Assembly: GCA_003996215.1 (NCBI GenBank)
Contig: QJPP01007217.1
Coordinates: forward strand, 372,001-436,000
Length of the DNA stretch: 64,000 nt
From: Jaltomata sinuosa
Taxonomy: Eukaryota > Streptophyta > Magnoliopsida > Solanales > Solanaceae
Direction: 5' to 3'
The notes under the pieces are model-generated. The model had not been told where the DNA came from. It saw only the letters and a program-made list of their open reading frames with translations, and ran no database searches. Of the stretch, positions 11,901 through 23,380 are shown piece by piece (the stretch's first letter is position 1; every line of letters begins with the position of its first letter). The translations under genes were made by a program, and so were the position numbers.

Positions 11901-14161
11901 TTGGCTTTAACTGTATATGATCAGACAGATTCTCTACTGCTTGTATACGTGAGGTTTCCATTATCAATAAAAATATTCACCTTATCGGAAAAAAAACCCA
12001 GAAAGATCAGAAGAGATCATCCAAGGCACTGGAATGAAAATATATAACTATAGCCCATTACCTGATTTCCTTCACATACTCGACGATCTGGTTCATATTG
12101 GTTTTTCTTCCTATTGTATCCCTCCATGCAGCACCCATACAGAAACGAGTACTACCTCCCTCTTTTGCCTGTCAACACATAAAGTAGCTAAAAGTGCATT
12201 ACAAACGTGATTGAACCTAATTGTATGTTATGTATAACACAACCAAATGGAATCTAACTAAGATAATTAACCTTTACTGCATTTATCTGTCATATTCATA
12301 CATCTAGAGGTTGGCCTAGAATACATTACTTCGTTCGCCACAGTGGTAAAAGGGGCAGAATCTTGGTAACTTTAAGGTTTTGAAAACACATAACTCCCTT
12401 GGATGTGAAGTATTTGATTAAACGGCACTTATTTCAGGAACAACTCTTGTCACCTCCAATTTCAGTCCAAGGGTTAAAGAATATCTACTTATGCTTAAGG
12501 ATGAAATATTCCACAAAATCAGACTAAGAGAAAGAAACAGAAAGAGAGCACCTTTCTTGCTGCTTCCAGAACTGCATCCTTATTCATAAGTTTCTGTGCT
12601 TTCAGTCCTGTGTTGTATCTAGATGATTGAGGACAATATGAACAATCTTCACTGCATCCCCCTGTCTTAATAGACAGCAAAGTACACTGCTGTACTTCTC
12701 TAAAGTTATGAGAATGTCTATGTACTTGAGCCTGTAAAATAATATTGTTTTTTCATGAAGATGAGAAAATATCATAAATCAGAAATTAGAGAGTCTCACA
12801 AGAACATAGAGACAGTCAGACAACGATTAAGGAGCAATCTACAAACTAATTAGAAACGAAAAATAAAGGAAATACATTTTTCATATTTTTGGCATAAATT
12901 ATAAAAAACTCAGGTCACTGGGGTGTGTTGCATGAAAATGTTTTCCAAGATTATTTTTTTTACCTTGGGAATAATTCTTTTTACCTTGGAAAATATCTTT
13001 CTGAATCACTTTCGCGTGTTTGGTTGGACAAAAGGTAAATTGACATAGGGGTAGTTGTGCCACAAGTAGTATTGATGAGTGTAAGGATAGTGTTTACAAG
13101 TATTTTTGAGTCAAAGGTTGACAACACCTAAGTGTTGATTGAAGTACGCATTATATGTTGTAAGAGTTGAGATATTTAATGTAAAGACACCACAAGTGAG
13201 AAAACAACTCCTCGCACTTATGGATCAAAATCATTTCTCTTTACAAATTTCTCAACTGATTTAATCTCAATTGTGTCATTCAACACCTAGGCATTGTTAA
13301 AAACGTTTAATACCTAAAAGTATCATCAAAACAATCCTAGACCTTGCACAATTATCATGTGTCACCTACTTTTGTATCCAACCAAACACTGAAAAATGAT
13401 CCCCCCAAAAAAAAAGATTTCCTAAGGTGGATACATTTCCATCTATACCAAATGCACCTATAGCAGGTATTTGGGATGTTTGTAAAGGAAAATGATGAAA
13501 GACATTTCCCTCTTTCTGGTGGAACATGTTCTGCACAATTCAAAAGTAATCGAAAATGTATTCCATATTGAAGGAGAACATTTTCTGCCACACCAAACAC
13601 CCCTCAAAAACTAAAAATCAACCTTAAATTAGCACAAAGCTAAGCACATTAACGCAAAATGATGAAAGCCATTTCCCTGTTTCGAGTGGAACATGCTCTC
13701 CACCATTCAAGGTAATCCAAAATGTTTTCCATCAATATTTTCGCCAAACTAAAAATAACTGCAAATTAGCACAAAGTTAAGCACGCAAAATTAAAACAAA
13801 ATCACCCTGTCAGAACAAAACAACACAGAATTAAAGATGTATATTCAGTAGGAATGAACATAGACAAAGCAAATCCAGTAAACCAAATGATTCAAAAGGG
13901 AAAATTGGTACACAGAAAACGTCAAGAAACGAATAAAAGGGGAGAGAGAATACGGACGCCATGAAAGAGGAGATCGAGGAGTGGGGAATCATAAATAGAC
14001 TTGATTTCATGTCTAGTCCAGTTATTTCTGGGGCCTTCCTTTATACATCGCTCCGCTTCTATTGCAGCCGCTGAAGCTGACAATGACGAATAATTCGGTG
14101 CGCGCGACTGAAGTAGAACCAACGACGATAATGGCCGTCGAATCGATCGAGCCCACATCAT
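8949..14161 (-). CDS. BIO2: Biotin synthase, mitochondrial (radical SAM), 6 exons
   Basis: Exons on minus: 14161-13958, 12731-12552, 12168-12062, 10817-10612, 10060-9921, 9242-8949. They join in phase to 376 residues, matching the usual length of plant BIO2 (about 378). The enzyme inserts sulfur into dethiobiotin, the last step of biotin synthesis, in mitochondria. The radical-SAM cluster motif Cys-x3-Cys-x2-Cys is at about 94-98-101 (GGCSEDCSYC). Cysteines in MGMEVCCTLG and INVCSG and the Arg of RLSAGR fit the [2Fe-2S] ligands. Residues 1-30 are Arg/Ser-rich without acidic residues, as in a mitochondrial presequence. I chose the ATG at 14161 because plant orthologues begin MM-x-x-RS; an upstream in-frame ATG at 14203 would add 14 residues. 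The intron 1 donor is GTCCGT, a weak but phase-consistent site. Call is very secure. Confidence 0.97.
11607..11729. repeat. Short hAT-like MITE in a BIO2 intron
   Basis: The left end TAAGGAGTGTTTGGTATTTCC pattern (20-nt limit applies) is mirrored by the right end ATACCAAACACACCCTTAA. This gives terminal inverted repeats of about 16 bp around a 120-bp body. The GTGTTTGG terminus is common in plant hAT-type MITEs. The target duplication was not resolved. Confidence 0.55.
12919..13613. repeat. hAT-like MITE with internal duplication in BIO2 intron 1
   Basis: The left end GGGGTGTGTTGCATGAAAATG is mirrored by CACACCAAACACCCC at 13590-13613. The inside is low in coding content. A segment beginning AATGATGAAAG at 13491 recurs at 13658, 167 bp later and just beyond the right end, together with flanking sequence around AAATTAGCACAAAGC. 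Tandem duplication therefore involved part of the element and its flank. Confidence 0.5.
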
Positions 14162-15348
14162 CCTTTTTCTCTCTCTATATATATGTAACAGATATGAATG
14201 CACTACAAATCCCGGCTTTTGCAGAAGCAGCAGCTTTCAATTGCTATTTGCTGCCCTCCTTTCTCTTTGGAAGCTCCGCTCTTTCTGCACTCATTTTGAT
14301 AACAGGGTGGGTAGTGGTTTAAGAGGAAAGTATTGTACATTGTGCATCTTTTATTGTGCCATTTCCCTTTTTGTTCATTTTTTACTTAATTTTTAAATAC
14401 ATAAATCTTCTTTTACAAAACTTAAAAAAGTTTTATGTTCGAATTTACAATCAAAATTAATTTATTTGACTCTCAAAATTCAAATTATACCACACAAATT
14501 AAAACAAAATGAGTATTAAATTCATGTTACTACATATTGTATATCTTGTTGTAAAGTATGTTAAATTCATTATTAACAACAAAAAACCTCATTTTATGTT
14601 CCGATCTATTTGATGTGATTCCATCATTATTGTCTTTTAATAATTATTTAATACTTATATTTTATCCTTAGGCCAACTTTTTTCATCATAACACTACCAT
14701 GTACCTTAATTTTTCGTTATGATAATTATAAAAAAATTCTTTAGATTATAGATGTGTGATATTATGAATGACCGGAAACAGTACAATATATCCAAACATT
14801 GGTGGGGTCATGACGTACTTATGTACCCCCAACCAACCAAAAAAAAAAAAAAAAAGTACCTCTTTAATTAAAGAGTATACTTGAAAAAATAACAAAGTTC
14901 CTAGTATATGATTCCTCAAATCACTTCAAAAGAGGGACAGAGGTGGAAAGAAATTTTAGCTTGGATTTTTTTCTACAAGTCATCTCGAGGCTTTCAAACG
15001 GATCCAAGCAATTGGTATCCGATTGAAAGATAGAAAGCATAGATTCGCGTCGCCTACTTGTTGAAAGCAAAAATGGAATGGCCGATCATGAATTCTATGA
15101 CGTTTTTAAGACCTCACTAATCAGCGAGAAGAGGGGAACTTTCATGAGAGGAGAATTTGCACTTTGCATAAGAGGAAGAAAAAGAAGATAGGTGATTTTC
15201 ATTTTTCTTGGTTGAAAGTAGAAGAGAGGAGAAAAGTTTAAAGGGACAATGATTATGATTGATCAAACTTAGGCTGGTGGCCACTACCCACTACCCACTC
15301 CAAATCCAATATACAAGTTGGTTCTCTGCAAACCTTTTCTTTTTCATC

Positions 15349-15534
15349 ACGGTGGAGCTCGAACCAGGTTGAGTGAGCCGTGACTATCTCCCACCAGCAC
15401 AACTACAGAGTAACTCTACCAAACAAAGCTTAGGCAGATGAAAGTTTTTTGTCTTTGCTAGTATTTGAGCTCAAGCTTCATGTGGTTATCATCCCATTTC
15501 TTGACCACTAGACCACACCCACCCTTGGGCGCTT
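15349..15534 (-). mobile_element. Old, diverged tRNA-derived SINE
   Basis: On plus it starts near CACGGTGGAGCTCGAACC and ends CTTGACCACTAGACCACACCC. Read on minus the head GTGTGGTCTAGTGGTCAAG resembles the Au-type A box region of the other copies. The body has lost much of the consensus, so this is an old insertion. Confidence 0.6.
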
Positions 15535-15731
15535 ATTGTGCAAACTTTTTCTTCTCTTTCACTGCTAACAAGGACAGAACGGTAGCAAGTAAGCAGTTCT
15601 TTTGGGCAGAAAGCAGGCTGGGCCGTTATGGGCGGGCAGCTCCTCCAACACAAACACCCTTGCAAAGGCAAGTTTAACATATCTGCAAAGGGCAAAATAA
15701 TGGTACCTGTACTTCTGCATCATTTGGAAAA

Positions 15732-15935
15732 TCAGATGATACAGATGATCAATGACCATGCTGAACTGAATAGACGTAAAATTACATCTCCTGATTGCAG
15801 TTGCTCCAGTAGAACATGAGCTAGAGATGAACCCTCCCAAAGCAATCTAATGAGTTCAAGTGGCCCTTTCGCTAGGATGGGCTCGTTCTCTTGTTTACCA
15901 AGCAAAGACCTTAAATTCATGAAGTGATCAACTGA
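15732..15935 (-). pseudogene. Coding-like fragment of unknown origin
   Basis: On minus the frame ending at 15732 reads SVDHFMNLRSLLGKQENEP, then about 43 further residues rich in Leu and charged residues (for example GPLELIRLLWEGSSLAH and LLEQLQSGDVI). The composition is helical and protein-like, unlike the other short frames nearby. It is bounded by an upstream TAA and I found no neighbouring exons, so it may be a relic exon or a captured gene piece. I do not recognise the parent protein. Confidence 0.3.
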
Positions 15936-18728
15936 TTACTAAACCCTGATAAGGTACAAAATCCTGCAATCCAGCTCCATGTTACAATTCGTTGGTTGCG
16001 TGAATGAAAGACGAGAAGGTATCTGAAGTGTACAAGACCGCAATTATACTGATGCACAATAAAGGAAAGAACTGTAAACATCATGTGGCATCAATTCCAA
16101 TGCAAATAGACAATAGATTGATGAAATATACTCACACTTTAAACTACATACCTCCATTATAATATGCAGAAGGCCACTTTACCACTGCAGTTAGGATTTA
16201 GGAAAGATTTCAAAGTCCAGTCACAGCCATCAAAATGCTTCCAATTCATTAGTAAAACAGTAAGAATAGAAACTTTCATGCAAATTACTTTTATATTATG
16301 TGATGCCTAAAAAGGTAGTACTTGTTTGCTGCTGCACCTGCAAAATTTCAAGGCATCCTATAACGAACAAGCAGCAAACACTCCTAATATGAACAACTAA
16401 ATCACTAGAATTGACAAGCGTATACTTTTCAAAATGTTATGGCGTTCATAAGGACCCAAGGATGTGGTTTACCTGTTGATAAAACTGAAATGAAGACCAT
16501 AAGAGAACAGGATTTGAATCTCCATGAAGAAAAAAAGCTATCTGAGTTCCTCCCACCTATCTAATTTTTGGTGAGCGCAATTATCCAGTACTTATTTGCA
16601 ATATCCGGTGGAGTCGAGATCCTTGCAAATTGGCCCAGCTACTGCCATTGTTTTCCCCAAAAAAAAAAAACATTATGATGTTCATACATCAAATATGTAG
16701 TTCCTCAACATTCTCACACGCTGCTATGCTTAATTACCAAATATCTCGCCATGAACTAATGACAGTAACAAGTAATAGATGATACTGTCCGCAGAAATAG
16801 ACAGCCTTCCTGAACAGGCCTCATCTAGAAGGTCTATATTTCAAGTTAAAACCCCAACAACCACTGTTACTTGAATTGCATTAGTCAATGCCTCTCCTAC
16901 GAGTAGGCAAATTAAATGAAAGAAAATATAGAGGTGATCAAACTTCTTGAACAACAAGAATACAATTTAAAACGATAATGATGGTCAAATGACAATAATA
17001 TTAACAATATTTTTTTTGGAAAAGTAAAGTATCACGATAGTTACCATGAGCTAAAATCGTATTGGCCTTCAACCTCTGCAACAAAGATAGAAACCTCTGA
17101 TAATAACTAAAACAGCACATGATGATAAAGAACAGGAACCACCTTACCAGCTTTTAGAATTAGTTTTCCAGCCATGAGGAAGCATCTTGATGTTGTTCCA
17201 GGATTTTCAGACTATCTTAGCTAGATTTCTCCAGAGAAGATAATACTGGAGGAGAAAAAGAAATTAACCTGCTCTTCGATAAAGAGCAACTTTATGTACA
17301 AGATAGCTAGAATATTCCAAAGGCTATTCAAACCCTGGAATGGGTTTCAGCAGTGAATAATGTCAGGATATTGCTTTAGGGCCTTTAATTTGATGTGTCA
17401 GCAAACGAAAGTACTGCAAAGTTATCCAAGGCGCACCAAGCTGTAAAATTGTTTAAAATGATCCCACAAAAATGATAGTAATCCAACGACAACTGTTGGT
17501 GCATTTCTACTACTTCTGAGGATCATGTGTTTCTAGTGTTTCCGTTCACCTAAAGATATATATCCTCATGATCCATGATCTGATACTGAGAGTGTGAACC
17601 TCAGAAAGAAGTAACAAAAGGAAGAAGGCTGTGAAGGTTCACACGATGGATGTCTTATGCAATGACAACCTTACTGAGAAGCTGGTAACTCTTTTTTTTA
17701 TGAGTTACTGAAAAGCTGGTATTTTTCTCCAACTTCAAAGCTTATGGCTTCATAATTAACGTCGAAAACCTATAAGATTCCGGAAGTTTTTCTTTCCCGG
17801 AAACATGAAAGGTTGGACAAGTTTGACACGCCATCCAATTAATTGTGGGAAAAACTAAAGGGACAAATTTCTCTTAGCTGGCAGGATTAATGCAATCAGA
17901 GTCAGGTGTGGGATGTCTTCCACACTCCCTTTTTTCTTTTTTTTTGAGAAAGGTAAAATGGGATGTCTTCCATACAGTTATGTCCTATTATTTAACAACG
18001 CTTCTTCTATCAGCATTTTAGGCTTTTTAGAGATTTTTTTGGTTTTTATAAATCCATTGGTTTAATCAATTGTTTTTACTTCCATGGTTGTTTCATCCTT
18101 CCACTTTGATTCTTGTCTGAGTCCTCATTCAGCGCCCTTCACAACTGAACAATAACAGCAGGGATCCTAGGTCAGTTCACAAAGTTTCGAACAAACTTAA
18201 CACGATAGCCTTGTGCAAATTTTTTGGATCCTAAGTACCCTTCAACAGAGGCCTTACCTTGAAGAAAATGGTCATAATATTCCATAGAGATTTTAAAACA
18301 TTTTAATTGGATCCAAAAGAATAACTTAGTACAAAATATTTGACTTGCTTAAGTATTAGTAAGAGATAGGCAGCATATGAAATTTAGAACAAGAAAAAAG
18401 GAACTTAACAGTAACATCATCTGAAGATTTCAGAATTCATATTAGATACAAGTTACTGCCAAAAAAATGATACAGAATTTGTTAAAAACTTGATGACAAA
18501 GTAAAAGTTGTTAGGCTAGCTGTGATTAGAAATATGAAAGGACTATAATCAACATGGTGAAAAATCCTCCAAACTCACTCACATCTTATTGGAATTTCTT
18601 GCCATAACATGTGATACAGACAAACCACAGGTATCATAAATTGCACAACCTCTTCGCTAAAATCTATTTGCATGAAAAATTTAGGGCTCAATTATTAACT
18701 AATGTACTTAAGCAAGGAACTGAACACT

Positions 18729-20591
18729 TTATGAGATACTTATCTTCTTAAATCTGTACACAAGAGACTCTATTGACTTTTGTATCCTGGAGTTTTCTGT
18801 TTGTTTCACTGCCTTAGAAGCTTGATGCAAACTTTGGATTCCACGACCCAAACTGGCAATTGAAGGAGCTGCTGGAAGAGATTCAGCAGCACATTCTATT
18901 CCATCTCCATACACAAGCAAGCTCGCACAAGTAGCTACACTGCACCCAAAGGTAGCCCACGGCAGAAAGCCAACAGGTCGTACTCGGTGTTTCCTCATAA
19001 TTTCATAGAATGCCGTTCTCATGGCTGAGATGCTAGTTTTCTCTGCAGAGGCTATAACGCCGTGCGCCACGGCACGGATTTTCTCTGCAGAAGCAGTTGC
19101 CTTAAGGACAGATGATTTGACACCAGAACTTGCCATTGCAGGGCCTACTACGTTTGACTTTCCAAATGCAAGAGCAAAGGCCTTTTGGGTTTGAGTCATC
19201 ATGATTTTTAGAGAAGCGGGGACTTTAAAAGTAACAACCTTCAATATTGTAGATGCAGGAACAACTTTAGAAAACGAAGAAGCTCCTAAAACTGCTGTCG
19301 CACCAGCCCCAACAGCTACCACTGGCTTAACAGCTAGTAACCCTTTTTTGTCACTTTGGCTCAAATTGTCCCCGTCGTTTTCAGAGTCAGTGACCAGCTG
19401 CTCAACAATCTCCTTAACTTCCTCAGGTACATTAATACTCCAATGCTTCCTTAGTCCAGCTAAGCCACTGGCATCTACTACTGCAACTATTGATTTGAAC
19501 TTCTCGGTCTGGCTTCGGAGGGCCTGTGCAAGAAGGGCATGTGACTTGTCCTCAATAGAAAGCTCAGAAAATTCAGTTGTATGACACCCCAATTTGCTAA
19601 GTGGGAGCCGACCAGCATTGTTCAAAGCTATTCTTAACCCTTCAACTGCAATCTTGAAGACATAAACCTCAGAAAGGAGATTTGTATTAACAGCATCTCC
19701 ATTACAAACATCATGAAACATCTTTTGAGCACAAGCTAGAGCTCTTCCTATTGAGGGAATATCAACAAAAATATCATATAGATCAACAAGCAATGGATAA
19801 ACTGTCTGTGCAAACTGTGGTACTTGATAATTCAACTGTTGCTGAATATCCTCGGATCCAATCTTCTGTAAGGAACCTGAATTGACCAAATGTGACGACA
19901 AAAGCCTTACCATCTGAGACTGAATATCATTTGTAACACGAAAACCATGTGAATTTGCTGACGCCATTAACCCCGTTCTTAGAGGAACCAAACTATTACC
20001 AGCCTCTAAACCAAACACTCCAAACCTATTCTCATACCCCTCATCCCCCACATTGGAACACTCACTAGACGTGCTGCATTTAACAAACGGTGACTCGAGC
20101 AACAAGAAAGCCGAACCAACCTCTTCAGCTGCTTTCTTGGCAGCAGGCAAATGCCCATCAAACCCAACCCCAAATATCTCCCTCAAAACAACTAATCCCG
20201 CCACATTCTCATACTTCTCCTTATTAGTCTTATGCACAAAACACCTCTTCAACACCTCAATCGACGAAGTCGGTACCTCCACATCCTCTTCAAAATTCCC
20301 ACTATCACTCAACCCAATTTCCTCTTTTTGATTACCCACTTGTACAACTACAGCCTCAGGCTTAACTTCCCTAATTAAACACTCCGCATCTACAGCAGAT
20401 CGCTCAGACAAATTCTGCACACATAATACGTATATAACAGCCTTCGATTCGGGTTCTTGAATTGCGTAAACGAACTGTTTCGTACTTTCGGGTATTGCTA
20501 ATTTCCTCACAACCCCATCTGAAATTCTCAAATCGTCGGGGTTTAATACAGTAAAAGGCCACAGATTTTGCAAATAGCTTAAACCCCACAT
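18729..20591 (-). CDS. TraB-related protein, intronless, 620 aa, signature residues lost
   Basis: A single exon encodes 620 residues. Three parts recall TraB/PrgY/Tiki proteins. Residues 50-95 (VIYVLCVQNLSERS then EVKPEAVVVQVG) align with the first strand and the VxVELC segment. Residues 139-168 (FGVGFDGHLPAAKKAAEEVG) match the middle region. Residues 367-384 (SIVAVVDASGLAGLRKHW) match the late VVGAGHxxGI segment. In my alignment from memory both GX2H motifs (now CVQN and DASG) and the Glu (now Gln) are replaced, so a TraB-type metalloprotease activity is unlikely. The region at 421-440 is Gly/Ala/Val-rich, and 541-562 is hydrophobic enough for one membrane segment. The start Met is followed by WGLSYLQNLW. 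There are no close partners; it could be an organelle-surface protein, which is a guess. The family assignment is moderate, the gene itself secure. Confidence 0.8.
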   Translation of the reverse strand: MWGLSYLQNLWPFTVLNPDDLRISDGVVRKLAIPESTKQFVYAIQEPESKAVIYVLCVQNLSERSAVDAECLIREVKPEAVVVQVGNQKEEIGLSDSGNFEEDVEVPTSSIEVLKRCFVHKTNKEKYENVAGLVVLREIFGVGFDGHLPAAKKAAEEVGSAFLLLESPFVKCSTSSECSNVGDEGYENRFGVFGLEAGNSLVPLRTGLMASANSHGFRVTNDIQSQMVRLLSSHLVNSGSLQKIGSEDIQQQLNYQVPQFAQTVYPLLVDLYDIFVDIPSIGRALACAQKMFHDVCNGDAVNTNLLSEVYVFKIAVEGLRIALNNAGRLPLSKLGCHTTEFSELSIEDKSHALLAQALRSQTEKFKSIVAVVDASGLAGLRKHWSINVPEEVKEIVEQLVTDSENDGDNLSQSDKKGLLAVKPVVAVGAGATAVLGASSFSKVVPASTILKVVTFKVPASLKIMMTQTQKAFALAFGKSNVVGPAMASSGVKSSVLKATASAEKIRAVAHGVIASAEKTSISAMRTAFYEIMRKHRVRPVGFLPWATFGCSVATCASLLVYGDGIECAAESLPAAPSIASLGRGIQSLHQASKAVKQTENSRIQKSIESLVYRFKKISIS

Positions 20592-23380
20592 GATAATTAA
20601 TAGCTAATGCACCAAGAATCGATTAACATCAGAAAATTAACATGAAATTTAGCTTTAATTGGAGTTAATAACTGGTTAATCGTATACAAGAAAAGGGCTA
20701 AAAAGGGTGTGATTATGGAAGAACCGTACGACGAAAAGAAAGAGAAAGAGAAGAAGGGTTACCTGAAGAAAGAAAATGGCAAACTTTTTTGTGTTATCTA
20801 ATTATCAAATTAAGTATATATATACTTCTCCAATTGTCATTAAGTAGATAACCATAGGGATAAAGAAAATTCACATGAAAATATTTTTTTGGTTAATTTA
20901 ATAATATAGAAAAAAATTAGATTGATGGTTAATTAACTTTAAATACAAAAAAAAAAAGCCACTGTCGTAATTTAGAGTAATTGATTAAATATGACTATAA
21001 AAATGGACGAAATTTGATTATATATATGTCTTGTGATTAAAAACAAACTTCGTCAACTAAATATATTTTAATAGTCTCAATTATCATAATATAAAACTTT
21101 AATCCTTATTGTATGAATCAAATATAATATAAAAATCAAGTATATAATACTTTGAAATATTAACGAATTTGAATCTCATACGGATGATTTGTTCTTATTT
21201 CATTTAACATGAAAAAATAACATGATCAATAATCATTTTTTTAATTTATTAGTTTCTTATATTAAATCTATTGGAGAAAAGGAAATGTTTTCTTTAAGAA
21301 ATAAATATGGAAATACTACTACTACTACTACTACAATTCTGATTTATAGGCTGTGTTTTAAATTGGAATAATCCAATTTTATAATTTGATCAGTGTAAAC
21401 TTACATTTTGAATAATAGTTTCTTCTTTTTACAATTAATAGCATTTTTTTTATTTCTTAACTATTAATATATAAATTATAACTGCAATCCTTCTTACATC
21501 TAATTAGGTACATTCAATCTTCAATTAGTTAAAATATTCAATTTTAATTGATTAACATATGAATATTAACAAATTTATCATATATAATTATCAATCATTT
21601 CAAAACGATCCAAATCAAATACAGTTCCTACATAAAATGATAAAAAATACACAATTGACTAATTGAAGATTAAATCAAAATTCAATTTCAATGATAGTCA
21701 AGAAATCAAAAATGTTATTGTTCTAATTATTTGGAATTGTGAAATATCATAATGGTAAGCCACCTATAAGGAAAGTTCCAATGCTACAAAAACATAAATA
21801 AATCAGTGCAAAGATATACTAATTAACGAGTGAACTTAATCAACAAGATTAGACTCTTTCACACAAATTGGATCAAACTTTGATTTATCATTATGTTGAA
21901 GGCGGAAGATAACAATAAAAATAAAGTATCTTAGAGATATGGAGGTTGAGTATTGGTCAATAAGGAAGATTTTTTTTTTTTAAGTAGCCAAGATTTTTAT
22001 TTTTATGATTCATTTCACTTACCTCATAGTATTTTTATTCTACTTATATTTATTCGAGGTTGATGGTTGACTTATATCTTGTATTATTTTTTTGAATTAT
22101 ATAATATTAACAATTTTTTTATGATCATACATTCCCAATTTTCTAGTTGAGCTTAACATCATTGCTTAATATGGATTGTTACGTGAAATACTGGACCATC
22201 AACTATCAATCATGTTTGATCACTCATTATCTTGATCTTGTCATGCATAACATGTTTTAATAATAATTCTGACAGTGGTTAAAATTGATGTGAGTCAAAT
22301 AACTTCATTACTTTTAGAGAAAATAGCCAAATGCCTCCTCAATCTATAATCGAATTCTCAACTGCACACTTAAACTTTACGAGAGTCCTATTACCCCCTA
22401 AACGTTCTAAAAGTGGAATATATACCCCCTTAAAAACTGACACTCAGATTTACTTTAAGTGGTGATGTGCACGCGCCCTGCCACGTAATATTACGTTTTT
22501 TATATATAAAAAAAATAATTCTTTTTCTTTAATCTACTTTTTTTCTTCTATATTTTCATTTTCTCTTTTTCTTTTTCCTTTCTCACCCCAACACCACCAC
22601 CCCTACCCTCTTCTTCTTCCCCATTACCTTCTGCAAATCCCACATTTTTAGATTTATAGAATTCGTTGAATACACTTGAAAAGTAGCTTTCAAGGACTCA
22701 TTATTTTAATAAATCACTTGAATTCTAACATTTTTTTTTTGTGTTATGGAAGTAGACCAGTGAGTCGTAGGACATCGTCTCTTTACACGAATTTACGTAT
22801 TTGGTTCCCATAGGCCATAATATGAACTCATTCCTCACTATATTTAATTAGTGTTAATAATTATTGAGCGATCACACCTGCTTTTAAATTAAAAATGATA
22901 ATTCGAAAACTTCATCAATTCCATAGATAACCAAAGAAAGAAAAAGGGAGGGGGCAAGGGGGTGGGGGAAGACCGAACCATATATATGTAAATTGAAATT
23001 TTGATAGTTTTCATAACTCGTGAGATTTTCTTGTTTATGAAAATAAAATAAAATAATAAATTTACATACATGTCCAAACATACCCTAACTAGATCCAATA
23101 AGTGTAAAACCTAACCTAACTCATTAAATGATGTTTGCTAAACGAGGATTAGGAGGAAACAAGTGAGAGCCGCCAGTCAACAGTCACACGTAAGTCACGT
23201 GCGTATTTGGCTCACACGTGCCTCCCTGTTGAAAACGACATGTGTGTACGTCCACATTTGAGTTTGTTGTGGGCACAAGAACAAAAAGATCTTCGATACA
23301 ATTGACGTTTTGCGCAATTTCTCATTTCATTACTATCTACTACTGCTACTTTACTCTTGGACTGGTCTCTCTGTTTCTTG
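20592..23380. other. Divergent intergenic region between the TraB-like gene and the At3g49140-like gene
   Basis: This shared upstream region is strongly AT-rich from 20800 to 22300. A (CTA)n-like run sits at 21315-21334. The part 22320-22500, with many CCCC-rich steps and CACGTAATATTACG, resembles the arm of the Mutator-like element at 26732 but I saw no partner arm. The last 200 bp hold two CACGTG cores, listed separately. No gene is supported. Confidence 0.5.
23196..23220. promoter_or_regulatory. Pair of G-box cores upstream of the At3g49140-like gene
   Basis: CACGTG occurs at 23196-23201 and again at 23215-23220 (inside CTCACACGTGCC). They lie 185 and 166 bp above the inferred ATG at 23381. 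G-box cores bind bZIP and bHLH factors and often mark light- or ABA-responsive promoters. The transcription start is unknown, so they could also be in the 5' UTR. Confidence 0.45.

Larger units (their letters stand above)
14162..18728. other. Intergenic region upstream of BIO2 and downstream of the TraB-like gene
   Basis: Both flanking genes are on minus, so the left end holds the BIO2 promoter and the right end the 3' UTR of the TraB-like gene. It contains a diverged SINE (15349) and a short coding-like fragment (15732-15935). The rest, especially 16000-18700, is unique-looking AT-rich DNA without an open frame that I can defend. The TCTCTCTATATATATG stretch at 14169-14184 lies 8-23 bp above the BIO2 ATG. 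Confidence 0.55.

Noticed and set aside
19201..19584. 127-residue open frame on plus
   Set aside because: It is the antisense shadow of the TraB-like coding region.
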